From Chimonanthus salicifolius (Eukaryota > Streptophyta > Magnoliopsida > Laurales > Calycanthaceae): a DNA stretch of 64,000 nt. The notes under the pieces are model-generated. The model did no database searches. It saw nothing but the letters and a program-made list of their open reading frames with translations, and was not told where the DNA came from. Location of the stretch: the NCBI GenBank assembly GCA_013350335.1, contig CM023537.1:46560111-46624110 (forward strand), written 5' to 3'. How positions within the stretch are numbered: position 1 is the first letter of the stretch; each line of letters starts with the position of its first letter. The position numbers and the translations under genes were made by a program. This document shows positions 1 through 11,441 of this stretch, in pieces.

Positions 1-645
1 ATTGGTAATTAAGCGGAAAATCAAACCGCCTCAAGAAATGCAAAGAGAGTGGCACAACTGTGATTTCTTGACAAGACAAGGGTATATCCTGTACAGTTTA
101 AAAGCCCAAATAACTCTACTGAATCCGCAACTGAGACCATGGTAGTGGCATAACTGTAATTGTCGTGACAAAACATGGGGCATTTTGCAATATAGGTCGG
201 TCGTCGCCTCTACAAATGTGGGAGATGAGAGCGTCCACAAGAGAAGACGTTGCCACAGAATTCCCTTTGAATTTCGAATTTCAAATTCGAAGTTTCAATC
301 CAGCCGTTGCCCTTCTATTTATATTCTACTTCTCCATTCCATTCTTCAGAGAAAGGAAACAAGAGCAAGATTTCCTCAAATTTCAGTCTATACAGGTTTC
401 CACCGCCTCTTTCTTTTTCTGGAATAAGCTTGTTTTTGTAGCGATTTCCTATCTTTTTCCAGTCTATTTTCCTGATTCCAATAGATAAAAAGCAAGAGCC
501 AATTTCACAATTCCCCCAAATTTTGTTTTTCTAACGATTTTTCTCTCTTTTTTTGTAACGATTTTTCAATCTTCTTCTTTTCTTGACTGAAGACAGATCC
601 ATCCCTAGAAAGAAAAATAGAACAGGATTAAGGAATTAAGACAGT
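1..645 (+). promoter_or_regulatory. 5' flank and leader of the SRO gene
   Basis: No coding sequence is convincing here. A TATA-like TATTTATA lies at about 316-323, and from about 330 the sequence becomes pyrimidine-rich with repeated TTTTTGTA(A/G)CGATTT phrases, typical of a plant 5' leader. Parts of the leader (about 365-480) recur upstream of both decayed SRO copies, around 4,115-4,200, 4,275-4,400 and 5,940-6,060. The duplicated unit therefore included the leader. The transcription start is not determined; the TATA call is only a motif match. Confidence 0.4.
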
Positions 646-2663
646 ATGCGAATTAGAATGAAGAACGATTCTTCAAAGGATTCTGACAAATTGCCTGAGT
701 CTGTTCCTTCCATTGAACATATTGATCCGAATCTTACTGTGTATCTTGAGAAACCCCCAAAGCCTATTAGTGCATCTGCGACTCCAGTTATCTGTTTGGA
801 TAAGCCCAAGTGGCCTAATGTAGAAATGCTGAATGAAGGAGACAAGAAGTACATGGATGTCAAGGATCTGTTCCTTTCTGGAATTAAGAGTTGCATTCCA
901 GATGTCACTGTTACCAGCATAGGTAGGTGTTTGCATTCAGGCCCCATTGGAATTGCTCGTTGTAAAGGCTTTCAGAGTCAGATGGAAGTCACAAAGATTG
1001 CTCGCGGCAGTGCTGATCTGAAGTTGGCCTGGCATGGCACAACCTCCAACTGTGTGGCTCACATTATATCACATGGATTCTCGAAGCCCAGCAGACTCCC
1101 TAATTCGAGAGCTAATGCCATTGGAGTATACCTCTTTCCGCAGCATTTACCACACTTGAGGTATGGACGGCTTCTTCGTTAAATGGTTGTATAATATTTT
1201 GGTGAATTTAATTGATAGGGTATGGGAAGTTGAGAAATTTGAAAAAGACTGTTTTTTTCTCTTTTCCTTCTTTTTTGCGGGCCATATCAATATTGGCAAT
1301 TGGTACTCATTGATTAGGTCTAGATCCACGGAAAACTGGTTTCCTAATTTTTACAACAGTTCTAATGCATAATGGCATGGATAACCTCTCCTTTCTGCCT
1401 TAATTCATAATTTTTGAACTCTCTTATTGTTGTTACCCTTTGCTTGCAGTGTTGCTTCGTCTCTGGTTGATGATAATGGTGATAGACATATTATACTTTG
1501 CCGGGTCATTCTGGGGAACACTGAGAAGGTTGATACCGCCGAAAAACCTCAATTTCATCCCAGCAGTGACAATTATGATTGTGGGGTTGATGATCTTGCA
1601 AATCCTACTTGGTATTGTATTTGGACCACTCATATGAATCGACATATACTGCCTGAATATGTTCTGAGCTTCAAGAGGACGAACCAACAGCAACAAGGTA
1701 CCTTTCTGAAATTTCTTCTCTTTGTTTTCATTTCATTCATCCTTTTTCTATTCTGATCTTATGGAGGTGTTCTCTGGTTGACATTTGTTAGACCTGCCAA
1801 AGATACGAAAGCTGATGCCATTCTCTAAATTGTTTGCTGAGTTGGGAAAAGACATTCCTTCCTCCAAACTTCATGAAATACTGATCTTGTATAGCCAGTA
1901 CAGGGTAAGTGGTCTTGACACCATTTTCCTTAGCTCTACTACCCAGAATTGTAATTTTCCCTTGCCCTGTGCCTTGGATCATCTAAAATTGCAGATGATT
2001 TGATTATTTTGGCATGCTGTGTTTGGGTTGGTGCAAAACTTGGAATTACATAGTTCCATTGCTGTTCTCCCAACTTTTCCATTCCAAACAGATCATAACA
2101 ATGGGGTACTGCATTTGGATTTGAAGAGTTCTGAGGATGAAGTGCAGTGTTTATACAATAAATTGATGATATTTCCATTTTAACCTTTTATTTTATTTTT
2201 TAACTTATCAAGATGAAATGAAGAACAAATTCAGTATAGTGCTCCCTTAAAAAAAAAAAGCACCAGTGCCTAAATCAATTCTCAATGTTTAGTAGAAAAT
2301 GGTAGAAAGTTGTTTTTCTCATGGACAACTATCTTTCTGTGAGTAGTAGAAAATGATATGCGGGATAAATGTCATTTATGTACCGATTTCTCTCACCAAG
2401 CCAAACTGATTATTCAATGAGAACCCCTACTTTCTGCTACTTTCTTCGAAACCAGACAAACACCACTGAATAATCATTTAGTCTGCATTGTTCAAATTAA
2501 ACAGGGTATGGTTAAAAGGTTATGTTTATGATTAAACTACAACTTGGATAACTTTCTTACTTTGATTCCTCAGGTTGGAAAGGTGACAAGGGACGAGCTC
2601 ATAAGGAAAATACGGTTGCTTGTGGGGGACCAGTTACTGCGTGCTGCAATAAAAAGAGCTTAA
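646..2663 (+). CDS. SRO-family protein (inactive-PARP-like, PARP-like fold plus RST domain), four exons
   Basis: Plant SRO (SIMILAR TO RCD-ONE) proteins are stress-signalling proteins, mostly nuclear, that bind transcription factors through a C-terminal RST domain. My exon model is 646-1160, 1450-1697, 1792-1904 and 2574-2663, all with GT..AG introns. It joins in frame to 321 residues, the size of the short SROs that lack an N-terminal WWE domain. The PARP-like region covers about residues 70-245, with AWHG at 128-131, GVYL at 160-163 and LPEYVLSF at 239-246. RST covers about residues 255-318 (LPKIRKLMPFSKLF, then VGDQLLRAA). The first ATG is used; a second in-frame ATG follows four codons later. 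The family is generally regarded as catalytically dead. Here a His, Tyr and Glu all occur near the expected triad positions, but only a structural alignment could say whether they align with it. Two decayed copies follow downstream. Confidence 0.9.
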
Positions 2664-4100
2664 GGCTCTTAGTGAAATGTCTGTGAACCAGTTGTATTTT
2701 TTTCCTCTTTTTTGGAGAGTTTCTTTCTGTATGATGACATGAGTACAATAGCCTAACAAGATACACAGGAGAGAAGTGATTCTTCTTCTTCTTCATTCAT
2801 ATTTGTAGATCTGCAACAATTGTTGATGATTGTATTCAAGTGAAATTTCATCACTGTTTCCACCAGAATTCTTATGTTGCAACGCTGTAGTGTGTAAGTA
2901 TCTTACTCTTCTTCATTTGTTACATGTGTTTGGACAGCCAAAAGATCACCAAAGAGGAGGGATGGGTGGGGCGTGGGGGTTAGGGAATTTATGTATTTTG
3001 CCTACAAGTTACAAAATTAAAGATTGTAAATGAATGTACGCCACTATATGAAATCTTATGGAAGTTTACAAAATTAAATTATTAAAGAATGCCTCACATC
3101 CAAATGCCATACCAGTAATATTTTTTTGGAAGTGAGCTACGAACAGTTTTACGTTAAAAATACGAACAGCTTTGTTTTATGTTAAGGGTCTTACTGCTCA
3201 GTGATAACTCATTATAGGTGTATTACTGTTTATTGGAGTTGTTTAGAAGTATTAGTGTCTTGAAGCTTCCAGTAATGTGTGGAGAAGAAAGCAAATCTGC
3301 CCTGAATACTGGTTTCATCAATTGAACTGGATCAAAATCAATTCCGCTCCCCTCTAAATTTTGGAGAAATTGTTCATTGTGAGCTGGTTCACAAAAATTG
3401 TATGAACTTTTCAATCAAAGCCTTTAGATGAATGTGGAACCGTTAAAATGTCACTTTTTAAATTCAATTTTATCAAAAATGAATTGTTGGAAAGGATACA
3501 TGGGCTTGGAAAGGATACATGGCAATTAGATGGTTGAAATGCAATAATACTAAACAGGGAATATTGGGAAGAAAGACAAATGAAGCACAAAAAGCAATGG
3601 TTACCATGTTGAAATGAAAGCAATAGTTACACAAGCAGGGGGGGGTCTTCATTAAAGGGTCTCACTCTCTATTGAACTTATTTAGTGTGTGTAGATTGAG
3701 AGGCTTACACATGTTACGAGAATTAGTTTGGTGAGACATCTGAACACTTCTGTTAAAAAAAAGAAAAGAAAAAAGAAAAAGAAATGAAAGAGTCAGTGGA
3801 GCACAAAAAACAAAGTGTCTATATGAGTATCAGAAATAAGCATTTGTATATTTATCATCATCATTGTCATTTTCTTCTAGTCATATAAAATTGACATATA
3901 TACACAATCTCAGTTGGGCTTGGGCATGATATCCAGATCATATATATGTAAGATGGCCAAATGAATAAAACAGATATAGAATTTGGAAATATGGAGCTAA
4001 TACTAAATAAATTGGCAATATGTTTTTCAATTTATAAGTTTAAAATGTATTATATAAAAAATAAAATAATATTAGATGCATCACTGAAGAGAGCAGCAAT
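2664..4100. other. 3' flank of the SRO gene, no gene seen
   Basis: This holds the SRO 3' untranslated region and intergenic DNA. A stretch around 3,240-3,300 (TTGAAGCTTCCAGTAATGTG and neighbours) recurs at about 8,850-8,890 behind the second decayed copy, so it marks the distal part of the duplicated unit. A purine-rich run (3,755-3,790) and AT-rich sequence follow. The open frames here have no recognisable domain. Confidence 0.5.
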
Positions 4101-5888
4101 ATGGTGGCATAACAGCAAGATTTCCTCAAATTTCAGTCTATTCAGGTTTCTTTCTTCTCCACCTTCTCTTTCTTTCTCTAGAATAATCTTCTTATTTTTT
4201 CCAAATGATTTTAATATTTTTCCGATCTTCCTCTATAATTGGTTTTGTTTTCTCAATTCCATAGGGAAAAAAAAGCAAGAGCACTATCTCACAATTTCCT
4301 TAAATTTCAATCTATACAGGTTGGTTATTCTCCACCACCCTATCTTTCTTTCTTTAGAAGAATCTTGTTTTTGTAACGATTTTCTATCTTATTATTGTTT
4401 TTCTAATCTTGCCTTGTAAGTGGTTATGTTCTTCTCTCAATTCCTCTCCTTTTTGCTTCCCCGGAAAAGAAAAGAAAACAGAACGGGGTTTCCTCAAATT
4501 TCTATCCAATGAGAAAAACTAGCCGAAAAACTTTTGGATCCATGACCATATTGATGAGTAGAGATGGAACTTGTGTCTGGGTAGTGGATTCGTGGTTCAT
4601 TTCGAGGTTTAGCCCCAAGTGGAAGATTGCTTGGTTTACGGTTCCTGCCGCAGTTTTTTGAACCATATGGAAGGAAAGGAATTCTAGAATTTTTGAGGGA
4701 AAGTCTTCTGAGGCTAATGATCTCTTTCAAAGGGCAAAAGGGAGGTTGTGAATTCCGTTGTTATCTAGAAAGGAACATAAGGGGCTTAAACCTTCTGTTT
4801 TTTTGGCGTCCTGAGAGGGTTTTTTAAGGGAAGAAAATAGGATCGTAGATCTCATGTCAGTTGGTGTCCCCCTCAACAAGATGTCATGAAGTTTAATGTT
4901 GATGGAGCTTCGAGGGGAAAAACGGGTCTGACAGGGATAGGGGACGTTAACCAATGTGGTCTATCCCCGGTGGTCTTGACGGAGTCCGTAGGGATTTGTG
5001 ATTCAAATGAGGTGGAACTCCTTAGTATATGTAGGAGAGCTTTGACCATTTGAAAAGTCTTTAGACAAAGTCAACTAGTGATAGAAGGGGACTCACAAAC
5101 ACAATTTAATAGGCTAAGGGCTTAAAGCAACCTCCCTAGAGAATGATTACCATTACAAGGGAAATTAGGAGTCTAGCATTGGGATCGGATGTTTTCTTTG
5201 TCCATGTTGGTCGCACAACAAATGGCGTATAAGACTTCCTAGCCAAAAATGGGATCGGTAACTCAGTATCTGGGATTTTCTACTTATGAAGGGAAACTCT
5301 GGGGATTTTTTTGTATGGTGTTTGATTCTTCTTGATGTAGTGCAGTGCTGCACAACATGTTTTTATTTTCTTTTGGTCTAATCCTTTTAGACCGTTTCTT
5401 TCGTTGTTTTGTTTTCTTTGTATTTCTTTTTCTCTTTCAATGAAGTCTTTAAAGTTACGTCTCAAAAAAAAAAAATGGGTCTGTCTTTAATCAAGAAAAG
5501 AAGGGCAAGAATGATTGCCAACAAGGTGAAAACATTCTTACAGTGCTGCTTTATTTCCTGCTGATGGTAATGGTGATAAACATATCATAGTTTTCCGGGT
5601 CATACTGGGGAATACTGAGAAATTTGATGCTGAAAAGCCTCAATTTAGTCCCAGCAGTGAAAATTATGATTGTGGGGTTCTTTGAATCCCAGATGGTAAT
5701 GCATTTGGATCACTCAGATGAGTCGACATACACTACCTGAATATGATTGTGAGCTTCAAGTCACCAAATCAGCAGCAACAGGGTATCTTTTCTGAAATAC
5801 CTTCTCTTTGATATCATTTCATTCATCTTTTTTATATTGTGATCTCGCGGAAATTCACTGGTTGACATTTGTTAGGCCTCCCAAGGGC
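4101..5888 (+). pseudogene. SRO pseudogene copy B (leader, exon 2, start of exon 3)
   Basis: Leader-like sequence (4,110-4,566) is followed by a LINE insertion (4,567-5,475), a few bases of exon-1-side sequence, and a recognisable exon 2 at 5,544-5,782. That exon still has an acceptor (TTCTTACAG) before it and a donor-like GGGTATC after it, but carries indels. The beginning of exon 3 (GCCTCCCAAGGG) occurs at 5,876-5,887 and then homology stops. Most of exon 1, the rest of exon 3 and exon 4 are missing, so no SRO protein can be made. It lies between the intact gene and copy C in the same orientation, consistent with tandem duplication. Confidence 0.8.
4567..5475 (+). mobile_element. 5'-truncated L1-type LINE with zf-RVT/RNase H tail
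   Basis: Interrupted frames give a zf-RVT-like stretch (FWTIWKERNSRIFEG, about 4,655-4,700, across a stop) and then a plant LINE RNase H region beginning NVDGASRGKTGLTGIG (about 4,894-4,945), with SNEVELLSICRRAL and VIEGDS further on. The element ends in a 3' UTR-like T-rich segment and a 13-base A run at 5,463-5,475. The 5' edge is where homology with SRO copy C breaks off (after GAGATG at 4,561-4,566). ORF1, endonuclease and reverse transcriptase are absent, so this is a dead 5' truncation. I could not define a convincing target duplication. Confidence 0.75.
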
Positions 5889-5939
5889 TCAAATTTGAAC
5901 ACCTATCGATACTGGTAACAGAGAGATATGGTTGATATT

Positions 5940-8890
5940 TCCATCTCATTTTTGTTTTTCTAATCTTGTCTTGTAAGTGGTTTTGTTCATCTCTTAACTC
6001 CTCTTCTTTTTTCTTCCCAGAAAAAGAAAATAAACAGAACATGGTTTCCTCAAATCTCAATCCAATGACAAAAAGTAGCAGAAAAACTTTTGGATCCATG
6101 ACCACTTCGATAAGTAGAGATGCAGTGGGTCTGTTACCAGTATTGGTTACAAGGCAAGATTCGAAAAACAAAAATGAGAAAGAAATAACAACCAGATGCC
6201 TCTGTTATCAGTATCGGTAGGTGTTAAAATTTGAGCCCCATAGGAATTGCTCAATCTAAAAGCTGTCAGAGTCGGATCGAAATCCCAAATACTACTCGTG
6301 GCAGTGTCAATGTGAAGCTCGCTTGGTATGGTATCTCCTCCGCAGCCATGGCTTTTTTGTAGCACATGGATTCTTGGTGCCCAGCAGATATCCCAATTCA
6401 AGCACTAAAGCCATTGGTGTCCACCTCTCTCCACTGCATCTGCCACACGTAAGGTATGTAAACCATTTTTATCATGAAATGACTAGATTAATGCCTGTTT
6501 TCATGTTGGCTAAACTGGCTATCAGTTCTAATCTTGGTGAATTTGATAGGGCAGGGGTAGCTCAGAAACTGGAAAAAGGCCATTAGGCAGGATACTGTTT
6601 TTTCGACACATTTGTCCCATATCAGTATTTTCTATTGATGCTGATAGTTGATTTGGTGTAGATTGTCAGAAAACCAGTATCCAATCTAATACACTTTTTA
6701 TTATATGTAGAACAGTTCTAATACATAATGGCATGGATAACCTGTCCTTTCTGCCTTAAGATTTAAACTGCTTATGATTTTGGAGAGTTGAAAACCATCC
6801 TCTGGAAGGTTTATAATTTTTGAAATCTCTTAATCCTACTGTTTGATTTGATACTGATATTGATTTGGTGTAGATTGAGAGAAAAATGGTACCAGTTCTA
6901 ATACACAGTATCTAATTTCTACAACAGTTCTACTGCATAATGGGATGGATAATCTATCTTTCTGCCTTTAATTTATAATTTTGGAAGTCTCTTGAATGTT
7001 CTTACTGTTTGATTGGCATGTGTTGCAGTGTTGCTTTATCTCCTGATGATGGTAATGGTGATAAACATATCATAGTTTTCTGGGTCATACTGGGGAATAG
7101 GGGTGCAAATATCGGCCGATATCGGCCGTTTTTAAAAAAAAAAAAAAATGAGGAGAGAGAATAATATCGGTCGATACCGAATTTTGCACCCCTGCTGGGG
7201 AATACTGAGAAATTTGATGTTGAAAGCCTCAATTTAGTCCCAGTAGTGAAAATTATGATTGTGGGTTTGACGATCTTTTGAATCCCAGATGGTACTGCAT
7301 TTGGATCACTCATATTAGTCAATATATACTACCTGAATATGTTGTGAGGTTCAAGTCACCGAATCAGCAGCAGCAGGGTATCGATTCTGAAATACCTTCT
7401 CTTTGATATCATTTCATTCATCTTTTTATATTCTGATCTCATGGAAATTCACTGGTTGATATTTATTAGGCCTGCCAAGGGCATCAATAATGATTCCATT
7501 CTTTAAATTGGTCGCTGAGCTGGGGAAAAAACATATCTTCCTCCAAGCTTTATGAATTATTGATCATTTATGAGCAGTGTAGGGTAAGTGATCTTGACAC
7601 CGTTTTCCTCTGTTCTCCTAACCAGAAATGTTTTTTCCCTCGTGTCTGTGCCTTTGCCTATCTAAAGTTAATTGATGATTTGAATATTTTGTCATGCTGT
7701 GTTTGGTGTGGTATGAAAGTTGAAATCACATTAGATTTGATACTGTTGTCCCAAGTTTTCCATTAGATCTGCGGAATGATATCATCCAGTGCTATTTTTC
7801 CTATATAGAAATTGCCACACAAGTTATTCAAGGAGAATCTCCTACTTTTTCTTGCTTCTCCCAATCCAAATGGGAGCCGGACAGTTAGTTGTTTATATGA
7901 TGGAGGTGGAAACCATCTTTCTATGACTAGGATAAAATAATGATGAGGCATGATGTCATTTATGTACTGTTTCTCCTACCAAAAAATACCCAACATATTG
8001 TTAAGAGAATCCCCTCTCTCCTCCTTTCTCCCAACCCAAACAAGCATATCATTTAGTCTGCATTATACTATGGCTCGGATAATTTTTATACATTGGTCTA
8101 TGATCACTTCGATTCTTCAGGCTGGAAGGATGACTAGAGAAATGCTCCAGAGGAAAGTGCAATTGCTTGTTGGAGACCAGTTACTGTGTGCCACATTCCA
8201 AAGACTTAAAAGCTCTGAAGTGAAATGTCCATGAACGAGTTATATTTTTCTTGTTCTTTTCCTTTTTTGGGTGTCTCTTACATTTGTGTCTGCTATGGTT
8301 TACATGAGTACAGTGGTCTACTTTTTCCTACTTTCTAATCCAGACAAACCCCAATAAATAATCATTTCATCTGTTACTCCAAGTAAACAAGATACAGCTA
8401 ACACAATGGATTTAAGATTATACTATGACTTGGATAATTTTCTCACGTTGGTCTATGATTACTGCTTCCTCAGGCTGAAAAGATGTCAAAAGACACTCCT
8501 ACGGGAAATATAGTTTCTTGTCAGGGACAAGTTACTGCTTGCGAGTTGCGACAATGTGAAGACTTCAAGGATACTAGTGAAATGCCTGTGAACCAGTTCC
8601 GGCCATCGCCACAAAGCATAGAGTATTTGTGTTCACTTGTTACACATTTAAATGCCACAGTACTATCATTTTAAGGAAGTGAATATTTTATGTTCTTGCA
8701 CCTTGTGCTTCTTTGACAACAAAAACAATTTTGCATGTTAAAAACACCAATGAAGGGTTTACTGGTTCTGTCACTGGTTTTGCTTGCATCACCTGATGAA
8801 GGGTTTTATTGCTTGGTTATCTGTCATTGTATGGATGTAGTCTTATGTCTTTGAAGCTTATAGTAATGTGTGGAGAAGAAAACAATTGGT
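5940..8890 (+). pseudogene. SRO pseudogene copy C (all four exons recognisable, disrupted)
   Basis: Leader-like sequence (5,940-6,120) is followed by remnants of exon 1 (about 6,206-6,453), exon 2 (7,029-7,377), exon 3 (7,470-7,583) and exon 4 (about 8,121-8,210). A second, more diverged exon-4 copy follows at about 8,474-8,600. Splice junction sequences are largely kept (for example TAAGGTATGT at 6,451 and AGGGTAAGTG at 7,581). The reading frame is broken in exon 1 around the AWYG region, and exon 2 is split by a 97-bp MITE. The exon-4 reading still shows LVGDQLL. The distal similarity to the intact gene's 3' flank ends near 8,890. I judge it non-functional; transcription cannot be excluded. 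Confidence 0.85.
7098..7194. mobile_element. 97-bp hAT-like MITE inside SRO copy C exon 2
   Basis: The insert starts TAGGGGTGCAAA and ends TTTGCACCCCTG, giving imperfect 12-bp terminal inverted repeats. It is flanked by a perfect 8-bp direct repeat CTGGGGAA (7,090-7,097 and 7,195-7,202). The empty site is seen in the intact gene and in copy B (TCATACTGGGGAATACTGAG in copy B). Inside, TATCGGCCGATATCGGCCG is palindromic and an A run at about 7,134-7,148 separates the two halves. An 8-bp duplication and TAGGGGTG termini are typical of hAT-derived MITEs. It is too short to encode anything. Confidence 0.85.
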
Positions 8891-9975
8891 TGGTCGATTA
8901 GAAAGGACTTACATTTGGAAATGGCATGTGTAGCATGAGCCTCAACGAGGGATGGTATTTGGTGACTATGACCCTATCTAAGAGTGTGGATAAATATTCT
9001 AAAACAATACGAGGTGAAACTTACATTACGGTTTTAACCTTACCTTGGTTTAGGCATTTTCTACCTTTTAGGGTTGGATTATGTTGAGGAAGAATAAATC
9101 AAACTTAAATTCAGCCTGAGCTAGGGTCATCTTTTAAAACTTGATCCAACCCGACTCAGACTCACTTATTAAATCCTAAATTACGTTTCTCTCACTCATC
9201 TGTATATAATATACTTTAATTTTTTGTGAATTCCTTTTTTAAGTTATTATTGTTTAATTGCATAATCATGCTGTTCATCTATAGAACTTTCTTTATATGC
9301 ATATTGTTTGTCAAATTTTTAGGATGGTAAAGGTGTGGGAGTGTTATTCCTTTATAAATGAACAACTAAAAAAGAACTACACTAGGTCAAGATACTCAAA
9401 TCAACAGGCCATGATAAAAATTTGGGCCAGAGTTGGTTCAGGTTGGGTTATCAGGCCTGATTAGGATCGGCTGAGTCATGATCCTTGGATTGTAAAGTTG
9501 GCTTGAGCTAGGCTATGCTTAGCTATGCAAAATGAAGGTTGGGCTATGTTTGGCAAAATCCAAGCCAACTAGCTCAAGCTTCACCCCTACAGAAAGATAG
9601 AACTATTTTTTAGATTTGGAGAGGTCTTCTCAAGTCCATATGTTCGAGCAAGTCATGTCAAAAGAGTGAGCCTAACCATATAATTAAAAAAAATTGATGT
9701 GTGGATAAATATCATGAAAGTATCAAATTGTCAAAAAATGAAATCATGAGATCATCCTGACCATTTATTTTTAAATAAAAGTAAATGATTTAATAAATAT
9801 TTTAACTTATTGTAATCAACCAACATTTGTATATGTAAATGACTGCTACTTAATGATAAAATTACATATCTAAGAAGTCCAAAATTTTCTTGATTTTCTG
9901 TAATTTTTCTGATTTTTTTTTGTAAAAAATAAAAAACGAGAGGAGAGAGAAAAGTATCGACTGATAGCGACTTTC
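8891..9975. other. Intergenic, no gene seen
   Basis: AT-rich sequence with degenerate phrases such as TTGAGCTAGG and CCTGAGCTAGG (9,110-9,590). The piece AGGAGAGAGAAAAGTATCG at 9,941-9,959 resembles the right half of the MITE at 7,098-7,194, so a decayed relative may end here. I can define no ends or target duplications. Confidence 0.4.
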
Positions 9976-10260
9976 CTAACCTGACGTGTTGCAGCTCCCT
10001 TTGGGCCTAGTAACTTTAGGGTTGCCTACACTGGGGTACTTTGTTCTTCCGTTTGATGGCGCTAGCGCTGCAACTAAGTCCGTCGTGGTGTGCCTAACGT
10101 AATAGGTGCCTAAAGGCCCTATGCTCGCTGATTTGGCTCCAGGCTCCAACTCGATCTTGTGGTAGACTGCCCTCCTAGGGGGCACTTGGCAACTAACTGG
10201 TGGGGCATGACATCCCCAAATTCCTTAAGTACTTGCTGCACTTCCTAAGAAAGAAGTAGT
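9976..10260 (-). pseudogene. Ty3/Gypsy pol fragment at the start of reverse transcriptase
   Basis: On the minus strand the sequence reads VLKEFGDVMPHQL and, after one frameshift, PPRRAVYHKIELEPG. These match the conserved stretch just before the RT domain of plant chromovirus-type Gypsy elements (typically V.DEF.DVMP..LP..LPP.R..DH.IEL.PG). Only about 90 codons are visible, with a frameshift and no other domains next to it, so it is a dead fragment. Confidence 0.7.
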
Positions 10261-11039
10261 CTTGGTATTGGATCCGCTCTTCTGATATGTATCGGCCACC
10301 TGTATCGGCGAGCCGAGTTTTTTACTCTAGTGCTCATGAAGCCTGTGCTTGAACACAACCTAAGTATTGCCTGCACTAGCATGTGTAAAATCACCCCTTA
10401 TCAAGCTTGAGTGCTTGGGCCAGCCAAATGCAACACCCAGCTGGTTCCACCAGCTAGTACTTAGGCCATGCATGCTTTAAGGCTGGCTATTCTTTTATGC
10501 CATTTAGTTTGGGTCTAACAAGCCTCCCTCACCAAATGTATCTAGAATCTGCGTCAGAGCTGATTTTAGCTAGGTTTTGATATGATTCTTGAATTACCAT
10601 AGGTGCACGTCTCACTCCAGTGAAGGTCAAAGTCGATTTTTCAATCTTCCAATGTCTTAAACAAAATTGAAGGAAAATCCAAAACGTGGCTCAATTGAAA
10701 TGAGAAAACAGATTTGAAAAATTCCAGCGTCTCCAAAAATCCTTGGATCTCTTTCAAGCCAATCACCAATTGATAATTCACTTGAAATCAAGAAAACTAA
10801 ATTCCAATTGGAAAACAAACCCGAACTTAGTTTCACTTAAAAAAAATATATTAAGGCGCAAAAATCTCGTTGGGAATTCCAACACATTCAAAATTCACAA
10901 CGAAATTATAAACTGTAATGAAAACTAGAAGTAAATTGCAAAAAATTAAGTTAAATTAATGTAAAATAAAACTAGAAATTAAACGTAGAAGATAGAGATA
11001 ACTTATTTGCACAAAGCAAAAAAAAAAAAAAATAGACAA
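10261..11039. other. Intergenic or decayed repeat, no gene seen
   Basis: No recognisable domain on either strand. ATCGGCC-type phrases at 10,285-10,310 recall the MITE interior at 7,098-7,194. The rest becomes AT-rich towards 11,030. Confidence 0.35.
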
Positions 11040-11269
11040 TTGAAACCGGAATTACTTGGGTTCTATTGGGTACTCCAAATACTAAAAATAAGGGTCTTTG
11101 CTGTATCAAACATGTCCACCTTATTCTTTTGGTTTGCTATCATGTGATGCTGCAAGTAGTCATACCACATAGCAATAACCCACTCAGCTTGTCCATTTCT
11201 TCATGGATGATTACTGTATAGAAACTAAGCTGTATGGCAAGCAACTCAAACAAGTATGTCCACAACCTA
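11040..11269 (-). pseudogene. Ty3/Gypsy integrase fragment
   Basis: Minus-strand reading gives NGQAEWVIAMWYDYL followed by QHHMIANQKNKVDMFDTAK with several stops. This resembles the part of Gypsy integrase after the catalytic Glu (typically DGQTE..N..LE.YLR.Y....Q..W...L..A). It lies at higher coordinates than the RT-start fragment on the same strand, the reverse of the order in an intact element. The two pieces are therefore rearranged or come from separate insertions. Confidence 0.5.
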
Positions 11270-11289
11270 CCAATGGGCCATGAATCCTA

Positions 11290-11373
11290 TTTTTTTTTTT
11301 TTGAAATAGCAAATCATAATATATTAAAAGCACCAGAGGCGCAACAAGAGGGTACATAAAAAACAGGAAAACA
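11290..11373 (-). mobile_element. LINE 3'-end fragment (84 bp) with 20-bp target duplication
   Basis: The insert begins with a 13-base T run, the poly(A) of a minus-strand LINE. It continues with a typical plant LINE 3' end (GAAATAGCAAATCATAATAT). It is bracketed by 20-bp direct repeats at 11,270-11,289 and 11,374-11,393 (CCAATGGGCC.. and CCAATGAGCC..) that match at 17 of 20 positions, all differences being transitions. It is an extreme 5' truncation inserted beside the Gypsy fragment. Confidence 0.8.
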
Positions 11374-11441
11374 CCAATGAGCCGTGAACCCTAATTTGAG
11401 ACTGTCTACAAAAATGTCCATTAGTTACAAATGTTATTGGT

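Noticed and set aside
3961..4419. 152-codon open frame
   Set aside because: AT-rich translation overlapping duplicated SRO leader sequence; no domain and no conservation with the other leader copies.
9040..9590. hAT element ending in CACCCCTA near 9,585
   Set aside because: The end resembles TAGGGGTG, but no opposite end or 8-bp duplication was seen.
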